This document shows, piece after piece, positions 23,476-34,460 of a stretch of DNA of 64,000 nucleotides. The stretch covers positions 57,785,850-57,849,849 of the forward strand of contig CM077645.1 in NCBI GenBank assembly GCA_039707465.1. The letters are read 5' to 3'. Below the pieces are notes generated by a model that worked only from the letters and a program-made list of their open reading frames with translations, was not told the origin of the DNA and made no database searches. Numbering within the stretch: position 1 is the stretch's first letter; every line of letters begins with the position of its first letter. Source of the stretch: Rhabdophis nuchalis. Lineage: Eukaryota > Chordata > Lepidosauria > Squamata > Natricidae. The position numbers and the translations under genes are program-made.

Positions 23476-23915
23476 GGTAAACTGTTTAAATCAGTGCCAC
23501 TAAGATGGCATTTTTTGGGTGCGGCCGCTGGAACAAGTCAGGAGAAGAAAGTTCCAATCAAAGTTATAAAAAGTTGTAGAGCCCAGAAGAGAAGCAATTT
23601 TCATAGTCAGTTATTAAGACAAAGAAGGCATTCCAGGAGGGAATCAATTAATCCAAAAAATTTCTCCATTGATAGAGAGAGGCAGTCCAAATCACAAAGA
23701 GATGTTGGAAATTTTCCATAAAGAAATAAGTGTTCAGGAACAAAGGACAGCCATCTTCCACCACCCACTCTGGCAGACAGCCGGAGAAAACAGCAGAGAA
23801 ATCGTTTCAGTCAAGCCGGACTTAGATACATTGTATGAAAACAAGCCGCGGAAGACTTTCACTTGTTGCGTAACAGTCCGGATGCGAAATATCCGCTCCC
23901 TGCATATCAGGAGCC
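23476..23915 (-). promoter_or_regulatory. Leader of outer ORF1-only element
   Basis: About 440 nt between the target-site duplication and the ORF1 start. It is similar in order and sequence to 21,563-22,000 of the inner element ('ggagcgga', 'tttgttcctga', 'tatggaaaa'). It lacks the CpG-rich outermost about 420 nt, so the outer copy is 5'-truncated or initiated further downstream. Confidence 0.6.
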
Positions 23916-24145
23916 GAAGAAGTATGTCTTAAGTGAGCAGCGAAAGAGGGGAAGGTCCGTGATAGTGCGGAGTTCGGGGGGTAGGTCATTCCAGAGGGCT
24001 GGACCTGCTACAGAGAAGGCCCTTCCCCTGGGCACTGCCAATCGGCATTGACCGGTAGTTGGCACCCTGAGGAGGCCCTTCCCGTGGGAGTGGATCGGTC
24101 ATTGGGAGGTGTGTGGCAGGAGACGGTCCCGCAAGTAACTGACAT

Positions 24146-27100
24146 ATGAATTTTCATAAGCCAAAAAGAACAAGGTATATAACACTTTATTTCCCATATT
24201 AGTACTGTGTACATATTTGACAAACCATAAACAAAATTTCTTGCTCCACTGATTTATTTAATTGTTTATTACTATTTTTGGGTATAACTGCTTCTAACCT
24301 CTAAGTTCATATACAAGAAAATATGACTGGTAAATGACAAAAATGAAATGTTGCTGCAATACATTTCCTTTCCAGGGATATTTTCCTCTTACAATATTAA
24401 AGAAAATAGAATGAGTTATACATATAGAAAGGTTTTTGGATATGAAGACAGATCCCAAGCTCAGGTTTTCATAAGTTGTTTGAACTGGTTTATAAATTCA
24501 AATTGAGGTAATAAACTTATTATTGTTTTTTTTAAAGTGAAGATTTTGTAAATTGTCTACCAAAGAAGGTTCCTGAAGATTAATTATAAAAGTTATGTTT
24601 TCATATATTTGAATAGAAAGAAGATGCTGATTAAAATTAAAATTTATTTAAGTTATATTAGAACTCATTTAACTTATTAAGCTGAACATGGTAGACTTCA
24701 TATGCTTTAAATTTAGAATATAGCAAAGAAAGTAGTATTTATGGATTTATGATCAATTTAACCTGCATCTTATAATCTTACTTGTTAAAGACAACAGAAC
24801 TGAATTGATATTCTGAACAGGATGCATTCATTACTTTACTTAGTAATTAAAGAAAGAAAAATATATAAGAACTACCAGAGATGACACTTACTGATTCATT
24901 GTTATTATTTTTAAACAAAGCTGTTCCATTCCCTTTTAAAGTCCCCCTTTTTCTGTATCAAAAATCATTCTTTCAAGTTTCCACCTGGTGGGATAGTAGA
25001 ATATTTAATGTTAAGATTAAACAGGAAGAGTTCTCAAAGACTGTCATTGCCTGGTTTTCAATTAGGCAGAAATATAACCCTGATTAATTGGTTCTCTCCA
25101 GATCTCCAACTTGTTGTGAGGAAAAAAAGATTCACTATGAATTTCATTTGATTTCCATTTATACAACAATTGCTCAAGGCAATTTATTACTAAGTCACCA
25201 ACAAGACTCAGTGGGGACAATGGCCCCTTTTATTTTGATATAACTTTAGAAATGGCAGTGAAATGCAAATATTTAACCAAGTTTTATCAGATATCTTTTC
25301 ATAATCTGGCATTGACTAGATTCTCTGAAAACCAGGAAAACCTAAATTTAATAATTAGGAATTTTTCTACATGGAACAGTTTTTTTCCTTCATGATATCT
25401 TTCCACTTAAAGGCTCTAAAGAAATGCTGCTCTTGCCTTTTTGCATTGTTGAAAAAAAGGCATGCACAAAAGAAGAATTTCATGTTTATTTGGCAGTCAT
25501 TATTCCAAAAAAATAAACTCCCAAGAAATTTCTAGACAAAAGGGGAGGGACTAGTCATGAATAGGAACAAAAGTGGGGTGGGGATCACTTAATCAGTGAT
25601 GAAAGGGAAGAGAGATAGGAAGAATAGAATCTGATTATAAGAAGATGCTGTGTAAAAGATATATCTGTGCAGCGAAATCTGTGTTAGGAAAGTAAATGAG
25701 CAAAAGTGAAAGAATATTTATAAGGACCACCACATTGTATATACAAGAGCAAATTATTCCTTCTTTAGCTGTGGAAATATTCCTTCAGGGTACAATGGTA
25801 TCCAGAAAGAAAGCTGAGAAAGAAATCTTATTTTACTATCAAAACTAGTACATTCAAAATAGTGGACAAAGTAGAGAGCCATAATCTGCTCTAAACTATT
25901 AAAATGTTGGTAAGAAATCTATAATTATATAGGCAAAAATTTGCATTTGAGTTCTGTCTATGATACATTTGTTTCATGCCATTTATCAAAGTACAAAAAA
26001 TATGGTGTGGTGATCCACTGAGTCTTCCAAGTTCGTTCTTCCATATTATTTCATCCCATTTCTCCTTAGTTGTGATCATATGTAGCTGTCTCCCTGGCAG
26101 TACAACTTCATAAACAAGGACATTTTTGCAGGTATTGTCCACAGGGCCTTTGGGATAGGCAAAGGAAACAATTATTTCAGGCTCCCAAAATATGAACAGG
26201 TCTATCCAGGTCATTCTTTGTTAACTTAGAGACGATCGATAAGTTAAACTTTATTTCCAGCATTTACTTTCCTGCACTAAAAATGCCAATATAGGAAAAA
26301 GAATAGAGAGACAACCAGATTGTTATAGGAACCAGCAGGAAGAAAGGCTCTGTGTGGGGTAAAAGCTAAAATGAATATTTCACCTTTGGGCATCTGAGAG
26401 TTTTAAAAGGCCCTAATCATTCAAGGTTTTTTATTTAATTTTCTGAGACCAATTGTCGAGGAAAGGAGGGTTAACTTTCTGGCTTCTTTGTGTCTGTTCA
26501 TGGAGGCCTTGTTCCTTCAGTTTGGTCAATTTGTTTCTTGATTGTGCCCTTGTTAGTCTCCCTACCTCACCCCCACTCCCCAATACAAGGCTTTATGAAG
26601 TCAGAGAATTATAACATCTCTGCTTCCATATACTCCTACACTGCGGTGGCAATAAAAAAAATACTGCAAAATCCTTTAAAAGCCACCTAATTTGTTCCTA
26701 CTCGGTGATTCTGCTTGCCTCGTGATTAGACCCATTGATGCACAATGCTATTTCCTTTTTTTGCAGCAGCTTGTGTCATTCTCTCTATCTGCTTGAGGGA
26801 ATGGTGCTGTAACTATCTCTGTTCAGTCCTTGAAAACAGGTGATATTGATGCATTGCAAATCAGTCTTGAACTTACATTTCATTTTAGCAGAACCTCTTG
26901 GACTGAAAAGCTATAAATAATTCCCGCATTTCTGAACATCAGAATGGCATGAATTACGAGCCTTTCATCAAGGATCAATAGAACAATAGTCTTCCAGCTT
27001 CAAAATCTTCAAAATTTGTGTGTGGGAATGCATGTGTGTATAAGATTTATAAGGAGTATTTCTTTTATAATGTAGCTTTTTCCTTCAGTGCAGCTTCAAA

Positions 27101-28029
27101 AGGACTTGTGGTAAATTCAGTATACATTCTATCATATTTTATCTGATATATGTATAATTCATTATTATGTTTTTATTAACAAAAATGAATTAATAATTCA
27201 GTTACTCTTTGATTTATTATCATGTTCTGGAGCATCCTTTGGAAATAATCAGAAGATTTTCTCAGTCTATTAATGAAGAGAAAGTTAAAGGATCTTTTTT
27301 GTCAGTATTCTCAGGTAATGAGCTTGAAATGGGTTGTAGAATATGAGTTACATAAGTTACTTCTCGGTCATTAAGCTAATAAACTGTCAAGCTTTGTATT
27401 AAGAATGCATCTGCCTTATGTGATTTTAAAAAGGAAAAGAAATAGTAGCTTTCAGGGCTTCATTAAGGTCAATTGATGACTTTAGCACAGCCAAACAATG
27501 GTGCACTTCAATGGAAGCAAAACTTTTACAATCATGAGATGGAAACAGTGTCATATTTGAAGCACTTTCAAATCAAATCCTTACATTTTAGACACCATGC
27601 CAAAGTTTTTTTTTTAAATGTAGATTCAGGTGGAATGTATGTAGTGCATAAGGACAATCATAAAAAAATAACTGAAGTTGTGTGGTAATGAATATGTTAA
27701 GAGTATATCAGCTAAGAGAAAAAACTATAACATTCCCCTTTTCCTGGTGCCCTAAGGACATACTTATTTTGCCTAATGATTAATCCAGGGCTGGGAGTGT
27801 TCTATGTAAAATACTTTTGCCATGCTTCTGTAAAATATATCAAGAGGCATTTACCTACTTATTTACTTAATTACTGACTAATTTTGGAAAAGGGAAACAG
27901 ATACTCTAATGTAACATTTTAAATGAACAATAGGTCACTATTAAAACTGAAGCATCCCTATTGTTTTGCCTTTTTTCCCCTCCTGGCTTAGTTTTTGGTA
28001 ATTTTTTTCTCTGCGATTTTATTTATTTA
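24146..28029. other. AT-rich DNA without a supported gene
   Basis: About 3.9 kb of AT-rich sequence. The only frame above 100 codons is 25,891-26,214 on the minus strand (107 codons, including YPKGPVDNTCKN and HMITTKEKWDEI). It has no domain I recognise, no clear splice context and no neighbour, so it is left as an unassigned frame. A plain poly-T/poly-A composition prevails elsewhere. Confidence 0.5.
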
Positions 28030-29090
28030 CTAGCCGTTCCCAGCCATGCGTTGCTGTGGCCCAGTCTGGTTAAATGGCCAACCAATCTGTGTGTAGATCT
28101 ACACCTGCACACACAAACACGTACACATAACCACCATATAATCCCCAACCTACTTACCTACTGTATTTCTCCCTCTCTCCCTCTATCTACCTACCTACCT
28201 ATCTACCTACCTACTGTATTTCTCCCTCTCCCTTTCTATCCCTCTACCTACCTACCTACTGTATCTCTATCCTTCTACCTACCTACCTACCTACTGTATT
28301 TCTCCCTCTCTCCCTCTACCTACCTACCTACCTACTGTATTTCTCCCTCTCTCTATCCCTCTATCTACCTATCTACCTACCTACTGTATTTCTCGAATCT
28401 TATGGACAGAGTGTCTTATGTCATAAAGGATGACATAATACCTGTGGCCAACTGCTCTCTCTTTATCCATCTACCTACCTTTTTTACAATATTTTTATTT
28501 ATTTTTATTTATTTGAATTTATATCCCGCCCTTCTCCACAAAGGACCCAGGGCGGCGCACAGAAAATTTAAAAACATACAAAATACAATAAATATAATTT
28601 AAAAAACTATTAAATAAACTTATCCTGCGCTAAAACCAAATTTTAAAAACCCAATTTAAAACTACCTAAAAGTCCCCATGGGAGGTTAGGCTAGGCCTGC
28701 TTGTTGGAACAAATATGTCTTAAGACATTGGCGGAAGAGGCGGAGGTCAGTGATGGTACGTAATTCAGGGGGTAGGTCATTCCAAAGGGCTGGGCCCGCC
28801 ACAGAGAAGGCTCTTCCCCTGGGTGTCGCCAGTCGGCATTGTCCGGCCGACGGCACCCTGAGAAGGCCCTCTCTGTGGGAGCGTATCGGTCTAAGGGATG
28901 TATGGGGCAGGAGGCGGTCTCGCATATAGTTTACATTTCCGTTGTGTGTACCTGGCACAGGTGTGACATCTACACAATCTATATATATCATTGATGCCGT
29001 ACTTGAAAGGAACATTGTGTGAAAATTTGGAAGTGATCAGTGCAGAAATTTTGAACAAACTCTTGTTACATTTTTATTTATATAAAGATG
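28030..29090 (+). repeat. GGTA-rich repeat, copy 3
   Basis: Starts 'ctagccgttcccagccatgc' with the same about 115-bp conserved block as copies 1 and 2. It continues with CTAC/CTCT arrays carrying the 'ctactgtatttctccctct' unit several times (28,150-28,390). It ends at 28,941-29,090 with the family-specific distal block ('aacattgtgtgaaaatttgg') and 'tttttatttatataaagat'. An L2-like LINE tail (28,487-28,940) sits between. The 213-codon frame across the array is low complexity and not a gene. Confidence 0.65.
28487..28940 (-). mobile_element. L2-like LINE 3' end
   Basis: Minus strand. The AAAT-type tail at 28,487-28,510 is followed by the UTR block (reverse complement of 'gggcgggatataaattc') and then the last about 85 codons of the C-terminal domain (HTSLRPIRSHREGLLRVPS, ALWNDLPPELRTI, LKTYLFQQAGLA). 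The coding remnant closely resembles the end of the LINE at 12,817-14,787. It is 5'-truncated at about 28,940 and lies inside the GGTA-rich repeat. Confidence 0.85.
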
Positions 29091-29383
29091 TATATTTCCT
29101 ATTTCTTAATCAACCATCTCCTTCAGAGATGGAATATAGTTATTCAACTGAAGCTCCATAGACTAATTTCTAATCTAAGTATGTTATTATTTCATAATTA
29201 GTAAACAGTTATCTCCCTATCGCCATTAATCTGTGTGTTGTTCCATAATTTTGAAGGATGGGTACTAAAGAACAGGAACATTAAAGGTGACACCAGAAGC
29301 GGTTGTTAATATTGAAAAATGTTTATTAAGAAATCATCTCTGAACATACAGCATCAGAAGGATAGGACTCCAAACATCTAGAT

Positions 29384-29530
29384 CAGGGGTGTCCAAACCT
29401 GGGAACTTTAAGACTTGTGGACTTCAACTCCCAGAATTCCCCAGCCAGCATAGCTCACAGCATAGCTGGCTGGGGAATTCTGGGAGTTGAAGTCCACAAG
29501 TCTTAAAGTTCCCAAGTTTGGACACCCCTG
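29384..29530. mobile_element. Palindromic hAT miniature (family C)
   Basis: A 147-bp near-perfect palindrome from CAGGGGTGTCCAAACC to its inverse, with the 8-bp target-site duplication ATCTAGAT at 29,376-29,383 and 29,531-29,538. The centre is 'agctcacagcatagct'. It belongs with the family-C copies at 9,017, 31,287, 33,738 and 55,546. Confidence 0.9.
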
Positions 29531-29538
29531 ATCTAGAT

Positions 29539-31286
29539 GAATCCAAATGGCAGGGAAATTTCCCAGAATATGACTCATGAGAAAGTTAGGAAAAAGGAGT
29601 AAGTCATATAACCCTTTCTCCTCACTTCCCTGCCCTTGGCCATTTTGAAATTAATGGGTATAAATACAAGCATTAATTTTCAAATGTAAAACAGGAAAAC
29701 AGGCATGTGGAAATTAATGTTTGTATTTATACCCATGGGAGACATAAAGATTACAAGAGAATAAGCAAGTACCTAATCAGGAATACACATTGAAAGAAAT
29801 ACCTTATATCTGGTGGTTTACTTAGCATGCTTCCAGCAGCTTAGGAGGCCAAAGAAAGCTTTAAGGTGAAACTGATTTGGGTTTTGCTAATTTCAGGTAG
29901 CAGCAGAAGCCTGCCCATAGTGCTAATTAACTAATTATGGCCCCAGAACTGAACTTGTTAACTTACAATTAGCACCTTTTAGGGAAGCAGTGAGCTGGGA
30001 AAAAAGCAGTTTAGGAAGAGATTGCTTGTTAAGCAATCTCTCCCTCTGCAAGAGGGGAAAGTCTACAAAGGGGAAAAAACTATAAAGATGCAGTCAGACA
30101 CAGGACACATGCATACAGTATTAAGTAAGTATTAAGTAAAGCTACCAGTAATGAATGGTACAAATGCACTCATACACATGCACTGACACTTTGATTGGAC
30201 CACCTTTAAGCCCATTAGATCATTGTGCAACTACCCAATACATCAAGATACATTTCAACATTTTTTAAATTCAAAGTTGCAATGTAATGGCTTATTTTAT
30301 TTTATTATCACAAAACGCCCAATATGAATCAAAATATTTTCATAATAGTGTAGATTGAGTGCGATCTAGACTAGTTAGAGTGACTAAGATTGGCTCTTAT
30401 TATCTTCCCATTATAAGGAGGCTGTATTTTTGTTTGTCTGTTCAGTTTACAAACCATCTTGGTTATCCAAGCAACTTTAGGTTATGTACAAGGTAATAAA
30501 TTTAACATAAAATAGTTTAGTACAGAAAAGAGAAAACATAGAAAATGCACTCCAATTCACAAACAGTTGAAGAATAAGCAACTATCTACACATTTGTAGA
30601 TACTGCTGAGACTAGAGGTGCTCCAAGCTGCAAACCCATCTAGCACTGGTCATTCCTTTCAAAGAAGAGAGACCACATTTTTCTCATTTTTAAAATATTT
30701 TTCTAAAATATAAAACTTATAATGGATATGCGCTATGTAAGATTGATGGAAAGCTCTGTCCCCTTAGGCAAAGTATACTTTACAAGACATTTCTTGAAAT
30801 ATCTCCAACTCAACAGAAGTTTGATCTTACCTTATGTAACATGTATAGGACCATTTGTTTAAACAACTGTCTTTTAAATGTACTTTATGATTGTGCCCTC
30901 TGTGTAAAATGACTTCTCAAATACAAACATTCATAGAAATTTAAGTACAAAATTCAAGGCATTTACATATCTTCCCATAATTGGCCAATATAATGCTTGG
31001 CAAAACAAAACTGAAGTTTATGAAAAGTTTAAGGGACAGTTAAAGTACACAGATAGTCAGAAAATTAAATGAATAGGAATGACACTTAAAAGCATCAGAA
31101 TTTGAATTCTATGTAAATATATAGCATACTGAGAAGATATTGAATACGTATATTATCTATATACATGCATGTAGATATAGAGTTAGTGCACCTTTATAAT
31201 TAAAATTTTATTCTAATATTATTTATTTTATGGTACAATATTTTAAAACTCTAAAAGTTATTTTCTGGGTGTACTACTGTCTAAAC
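29539..31286. other. AT-rich DNA without a recognisable gene
   Basis: AT-rich sequence. A weak inverted relation exists between 'attaatgggtataaatacaa' near 29,650 and its complement near 29,720. No gene, RNA or classified repeat was seen. Confidence 0.55.
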
Positions 31287-31347
31287 CAGGGGAATTCTGG
31301 GAGTTGAAGTCCACAAGTCTTAAAGTTTCCCAGTTTGGACACCCCTG
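31287..31347. mobile_element. Palindromic hAT miniature (family C), internally deleted
   Basis: A 61-bp remnant. It keeps CAGG at the left and the full right arm ending GTTTGGACACCCCTG, and is still flanked by the 8-bp duplication GTCTAAAC at 31,279-31,286 and 31,348-31,355. Most of one arm is lost, as expected from hairpin-mediated deletion. Confidence 0.85.
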
Positions 31348-31519
31348 GTCTAAACAATACATTTCTCACATTGACAATGAGAAAAGTTGGTGTGATGGCT
31401 AAACTAATGCTTTGGTTCTGGCAGTTTGAGTTTTAGTCCCAGTAAATTTAAAATCCACAGCTTAACGAAAACTGGAAGATTAGTATTAACCGCTGTCCAC
31501 TGAATCAATATTTGACAAT

Positions 31520-32526
31520 ATGATTGCAATAAGTATGCAGTGGAGTCCCCCAAGGCTCTGTTTTAGGCCCAGTACTCTTTAACATCTTCATCAACGATTT
31601 GGATGAGGGGATAAATGGGGAACTCATCAAATTTGCAGACGACACCAAGCTGGCAGGAATAGCCAACACTCCAGAAGATAGGCTTAAGATACAAAAGGAT
31701 CTAGACAAACTTGAACATTGGGCACTATGTAATAAAATAAAATTCAATTGTGAAAAAAGTAAGATCCTACATATAGGCAAGAAAAACAAAATGCACAAGT
31801 ACAGTATAGGTGGTACCTTGCTCAATAGTAGCAACTGTGAGAGGGATCTAGGAATCCTAGTGGACAACCATTTGAATATGAGCCAGCAGTGTGCAGCAGC
31901 TGCCAAAAAAGCCAACACAGTTCTAGGCTGCATAAACAGAGGGATAGAATCTAGATCACGTGAAGTGTTAATGCCACTGTATAGTGCCTTGGTAAGGCTA
32001 CACTTGGAATACTGCAGACAGTTTTGGTCGCCACGATGTAGAAAAGATGTGGAGACTCTGGAAAGAGTGCAGAGAAGAGCAACCAAGATGATTAGGGAAC
32101 TGGAGACTAAAACATATGAAGAATGGCTGCAGGAGCTGGGTATGTCTAGTTTGATGAAGAGAAGGACCAGGGGAGACATGATAGCAGTGTTCCGATATCT
32201 CAGAGGGTGCCACAAAGAAGAGGGAGCCAAACTATTCTCCAAGGCACCTGGGGGCAGGACAAGAAGCAATGGGTGGAAACTAATCAAGGAGAGAAGCAAC
32301 TTAGAACTAAGGAGAAATTTCCTGACAATTAACCTTAGTTAGAACAATTAACCTCTGCAACAGCTTGCCTCCAGAAGTTGTGAATGCCCCAACCCTTAAA
32401 GCCTTTAAAAAGATGTTAGATAGCCATTTGTCTGAAATGGTATAGGGTTCCTGCCCACGCAGGGGGTTGGACTAGAAGACCTACAAGGTCCCTTCCAACT
32501 CTGCTATTGTATTGTATTGTATTGTA
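31520..32526 (+). mobile_element. CR1 LINE, 3' third
   Basis: A 5'-truncated CR1. It contains the end of the RT, the C-terminal domain and the typical terminus 'gttggactagaagaccta', closing with TATTG repeats at about 32,503-32,526. It is the most complete CR1 in the window and gives the context for the shorter 3' ends at 1-1,108, 17,166-18,480, 34,270-34,460 and 44,060-44,282. Confidence 0.88.
31533..32342 (+). pseudogene. CR1 reverse transcriptase, C-terminal part
   Basis: The frame is open from 31,533 and begins within the RT at SGVPQGSVLGPVLFNIF. It continues through the catalytic FADDTKL (about residue 34) and the C-terminal region (NCEKSKILHIGK, ERDLGILVDNHL, LYSALVRLHLEYC, LERVQRRATKMI). 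It stops at 32,342, just after RRNFLTI. A small local duplication there ('acaattaaccttagttaga') shifts the frame. The conserved continuation ('aacagcttgcctccagaag') follows in another frame. In an intact element the enzyme performs target-primed reverse transcription. This copy lacks the endonuclease and the first RT motifs. Confidence 0.85.
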
Positions 32527-33737
32527 CAAACTGTCTCCTGAGGAAAAATTGATAGCAGCTGATTTGTTTCACATTGGCTTACTGTATTTCAACTTTATTG
32601 TCCACTTATGCAGGGCTGAGTCTTTTCATTGGTGGATGTTAATTTAATTTTCTCATAACAGCCCATGTTTCAGGAAGAGATATTATGGGGACACCACCCC
32701 TCCATTTAAATCAGTTAGAAAGATATATTCAGAGTTAGATCCAATTAAATCCTATTGAATTCATTGTGAAATATAAGCTCCCAGCAAGAAAAAAAAAGTC
32801 ATTCAAGTTTTTCTTGATATACCCTCTATATCAATTTTTAAATCATCAATTTCACAATGTAACTTCCATAAAATTCTCATCTTTTGTCGTAAATCATGTG
32901 TTCATCTACAAAATCTATATCCACCCGCTCATTCTTCAGAATCTTTGACCAATTAAACAAAATCATTTGAACAGAAATGGAAAACAGGAATAAAATACCT
33001 TACTCGTTCTACAAAAGAAAAAAAGGAACCCTTTGCTATTCTTTATGAGCATTTTATAATTATATAAGTTGTACATGGATGAATTTGTTCTAAATGGACG
33101 AATTACTTTTATTTATCTATTAATTCCATTTGCAATTGTGTTAATTCCCAATTTACAAATGCTTAACTCTGGTACTCATCTGATTAGTGGCTATAGGAAA
33201 CCAGTTGTATTACTGCCTTATTATGTTGTACCAGATGTCTGATTTTGTTATTATGATATACCTTTGGATTCAAAATTGCTTTTAACTCTGCTAAAATGAC
33301 AGTCACACTGTTTATCTTCAAAGCAACCTAGTGAAATAAACCTTGAAAGATACAAAAAAACCCTAATCTCTTTAGGAGCTGAAGCAGCTAACACAATTTG
33401 AAACAGCAACTCAAATTAAATGTAATGCTTAAATGATTTCCCAATTGCTTTCCTGTATAAACAGCATAAATATCCAAATTATATTAGCCTTTAACATAAT
33501 TAGCTGAATATATAAAGTGTCTGGTTAAGACCCATTTCTTATTCCTGCCTTTGCTCTTCATTTTTTTAAGGAAACTAAGATCATAAAATAATTTAAATTC
33601 TAAGCTTATTTTCATGATTTTCTGAAGATCAAAGAATTGTTATTGGGTTTTTTTTTAAAGACATTCATACACTATCATTGGAAAAGAATGCCTGGGGAAA
33701 CCTTATTTCTTATTAAGAACAACAAAACACTTTAAAA
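32527..33737. other. AT-rich DNA without a recognisable gene
   Basis: AT-rich sequence between the CR1 and a palindromic miniature. There are only short frames (at most about 60 codons) and no repeat signature. Confidence 0.55.
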
Positions 33738-33872
33738 CAGGGGTCTCCAACCTTTGCAACTTTAAGTCTGAAGGACTTCAGCTCCCAGAATTCTCCAGCC
33801 AGCTTTGCTGGCTGGAGAAGTCTGGGAGCTGAAGTCCTTCAGACTTAAAGTTGCAAAGGTTGGAGACCCCTG
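33738..33872. mobile_element. Palindromic hAT miniature (family C)
   Basis: A 135-bp near-perfect palindrome beginning CAGGGGTCTCCAACC, with the 8-bp target-site duplication CTTTAAAA at 33,730-33,737 and 33,873-33,880. The arms meet at 'ccagctttgctgg'. Confidence 0.9.
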
Positions 33873-33978
33873 CTTTAAAATATCCAGATGTGTTACAATC
33901 ATAGAACAAATTTCAGATTCAATTGAACATCTTCTCATCTATCTTTACAGTTTCTAAAACCAATGAAGCATGTTTCAT

Positions 33979-34127
33979 CCAGCTGTGGCCTAGAGGTGGA
34001 GCTCTTGCCTCCCAATTAGGAGGCTGTGAGTTCAATCCTAGGTCGAGGCAGATGAAGGGTCTCCTGCTTGGGCAGGGGGTTGGACTAGATGACCTGCAAG
34101 GTCTCTTCCAACTCTGTTAACCTGTAA
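33979..34127 (+). mobile_element. tRNA-derived SINE with CR1-like tail
   Basis: The head has an A-box-like 'tggcctagaggtgg' and a B-box-like 'gttcaatcc' with tRNA-like spacing. It is fused to a CR1 terminus ('gttggactagatgacctg', 'ttccaactctgtta'). Sharing a 3' end with a LINE is how SINEs recruit LINE machinery, so this one probably depends on CR1. Transcription by RNA polymerase III is inferred from the boxes. Confidence 0.75.
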
Positions 34128-34269
34128 GTTCTGTAAATATATTGTCCCAGCCTAAAAATAGACAGAATCTGGATCTACTGCAATGTTGCCAATGCGTAAC
34201 TTTCAGCGTTAAGTAAACTTGAAAAGTTTGCAAGTTGGTGGATATTTAAACAATATTGGGGTGAAAAAA

Positions 34270-34460
34270 AAACAGAATAATGGAATAACAGAATTGGAAT
34301 GGATCTTGGAGGTCTTCTAGTTCAACCCCCTGTTCAAGCAGGAAGTGCTATATAATTGCAGACAAATGGTTGTCCAATTTCTTCTTCAAAACCTCCAGCA
34401 CTGGACAACTTCTGGAGGCAAGCCTTTCCACTGATTGTTTTAATGCATTAGATCCTAAAT
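34270..34460 (-). repeat. Old CR1 LINE 3' end
   Basis: A minus-strand CR1 terminus. It has the complement of 'ttggactagaagacc' ('ggtcttctagttcaacccc') followed by 'gacaaatggttgtccaat' and a degraded coding end. It is more diverged than the copies at 1-1,108. Confidence 0.75.

Larger units (their letters stand above)
20351..23915 (-). mobile_element. Outer ORF1-only L1-type retrotransposon (half-LINE)
   Basis: A minus-strand element with its poly(A) tail (poly-T on the plus strand) at 20,351. It is flanked by the 14-bp target-site duplication GAAGAAGTATGTCT. Excluding the inner insertion it comprises about 440 bp of 5' leader (23,476-23,915), a single frameshifted ORF1 (22,629-23,475), a 3' UTR (22,437-22,628 plus 20,351-20,420) and an AATAAA signal at 20,373-20,378. 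No endonuclease or RT sequence is present between ORF1 and the tail. The layout matches the half-L1 (HAL1) type known from mammals. The assignment as a squamate equivalent is my inference. Confidence 0.75.
20041..24145 (-). mobile_element. L2-like LINE 3' end, split by nested insertions
   Basis: A minus-strand 3' fragment of the same LINE family as 11,984-14,990. The AAAT tail lies at 20,041-20,103, followed by UTR to 20,350. The C-terminal coding remnant resumes at about 23,930-24,145 (reverse complements of 'ggtaggtcattccagaggg' and 'gaaggcccttcccctgggc'). The two parts are separated by about 3.57 kb of inserted sequence and share the 14-bp repeat GAAGAAGTATGTCT at 20,337-20,350 and 23,916-23,929. 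That repeat is the target-site duplication of the outer insertion. Joined without the insert, the fragment parallels the one at 28,487-28,940. Confidence 0.85.

Noticed and set aside
33979..34050. A functional tRNA gene
   Set aside because: Only A- and B-box-like motifs are present. The cloverleaf does not close and the sequence runs into a CR1 tail.
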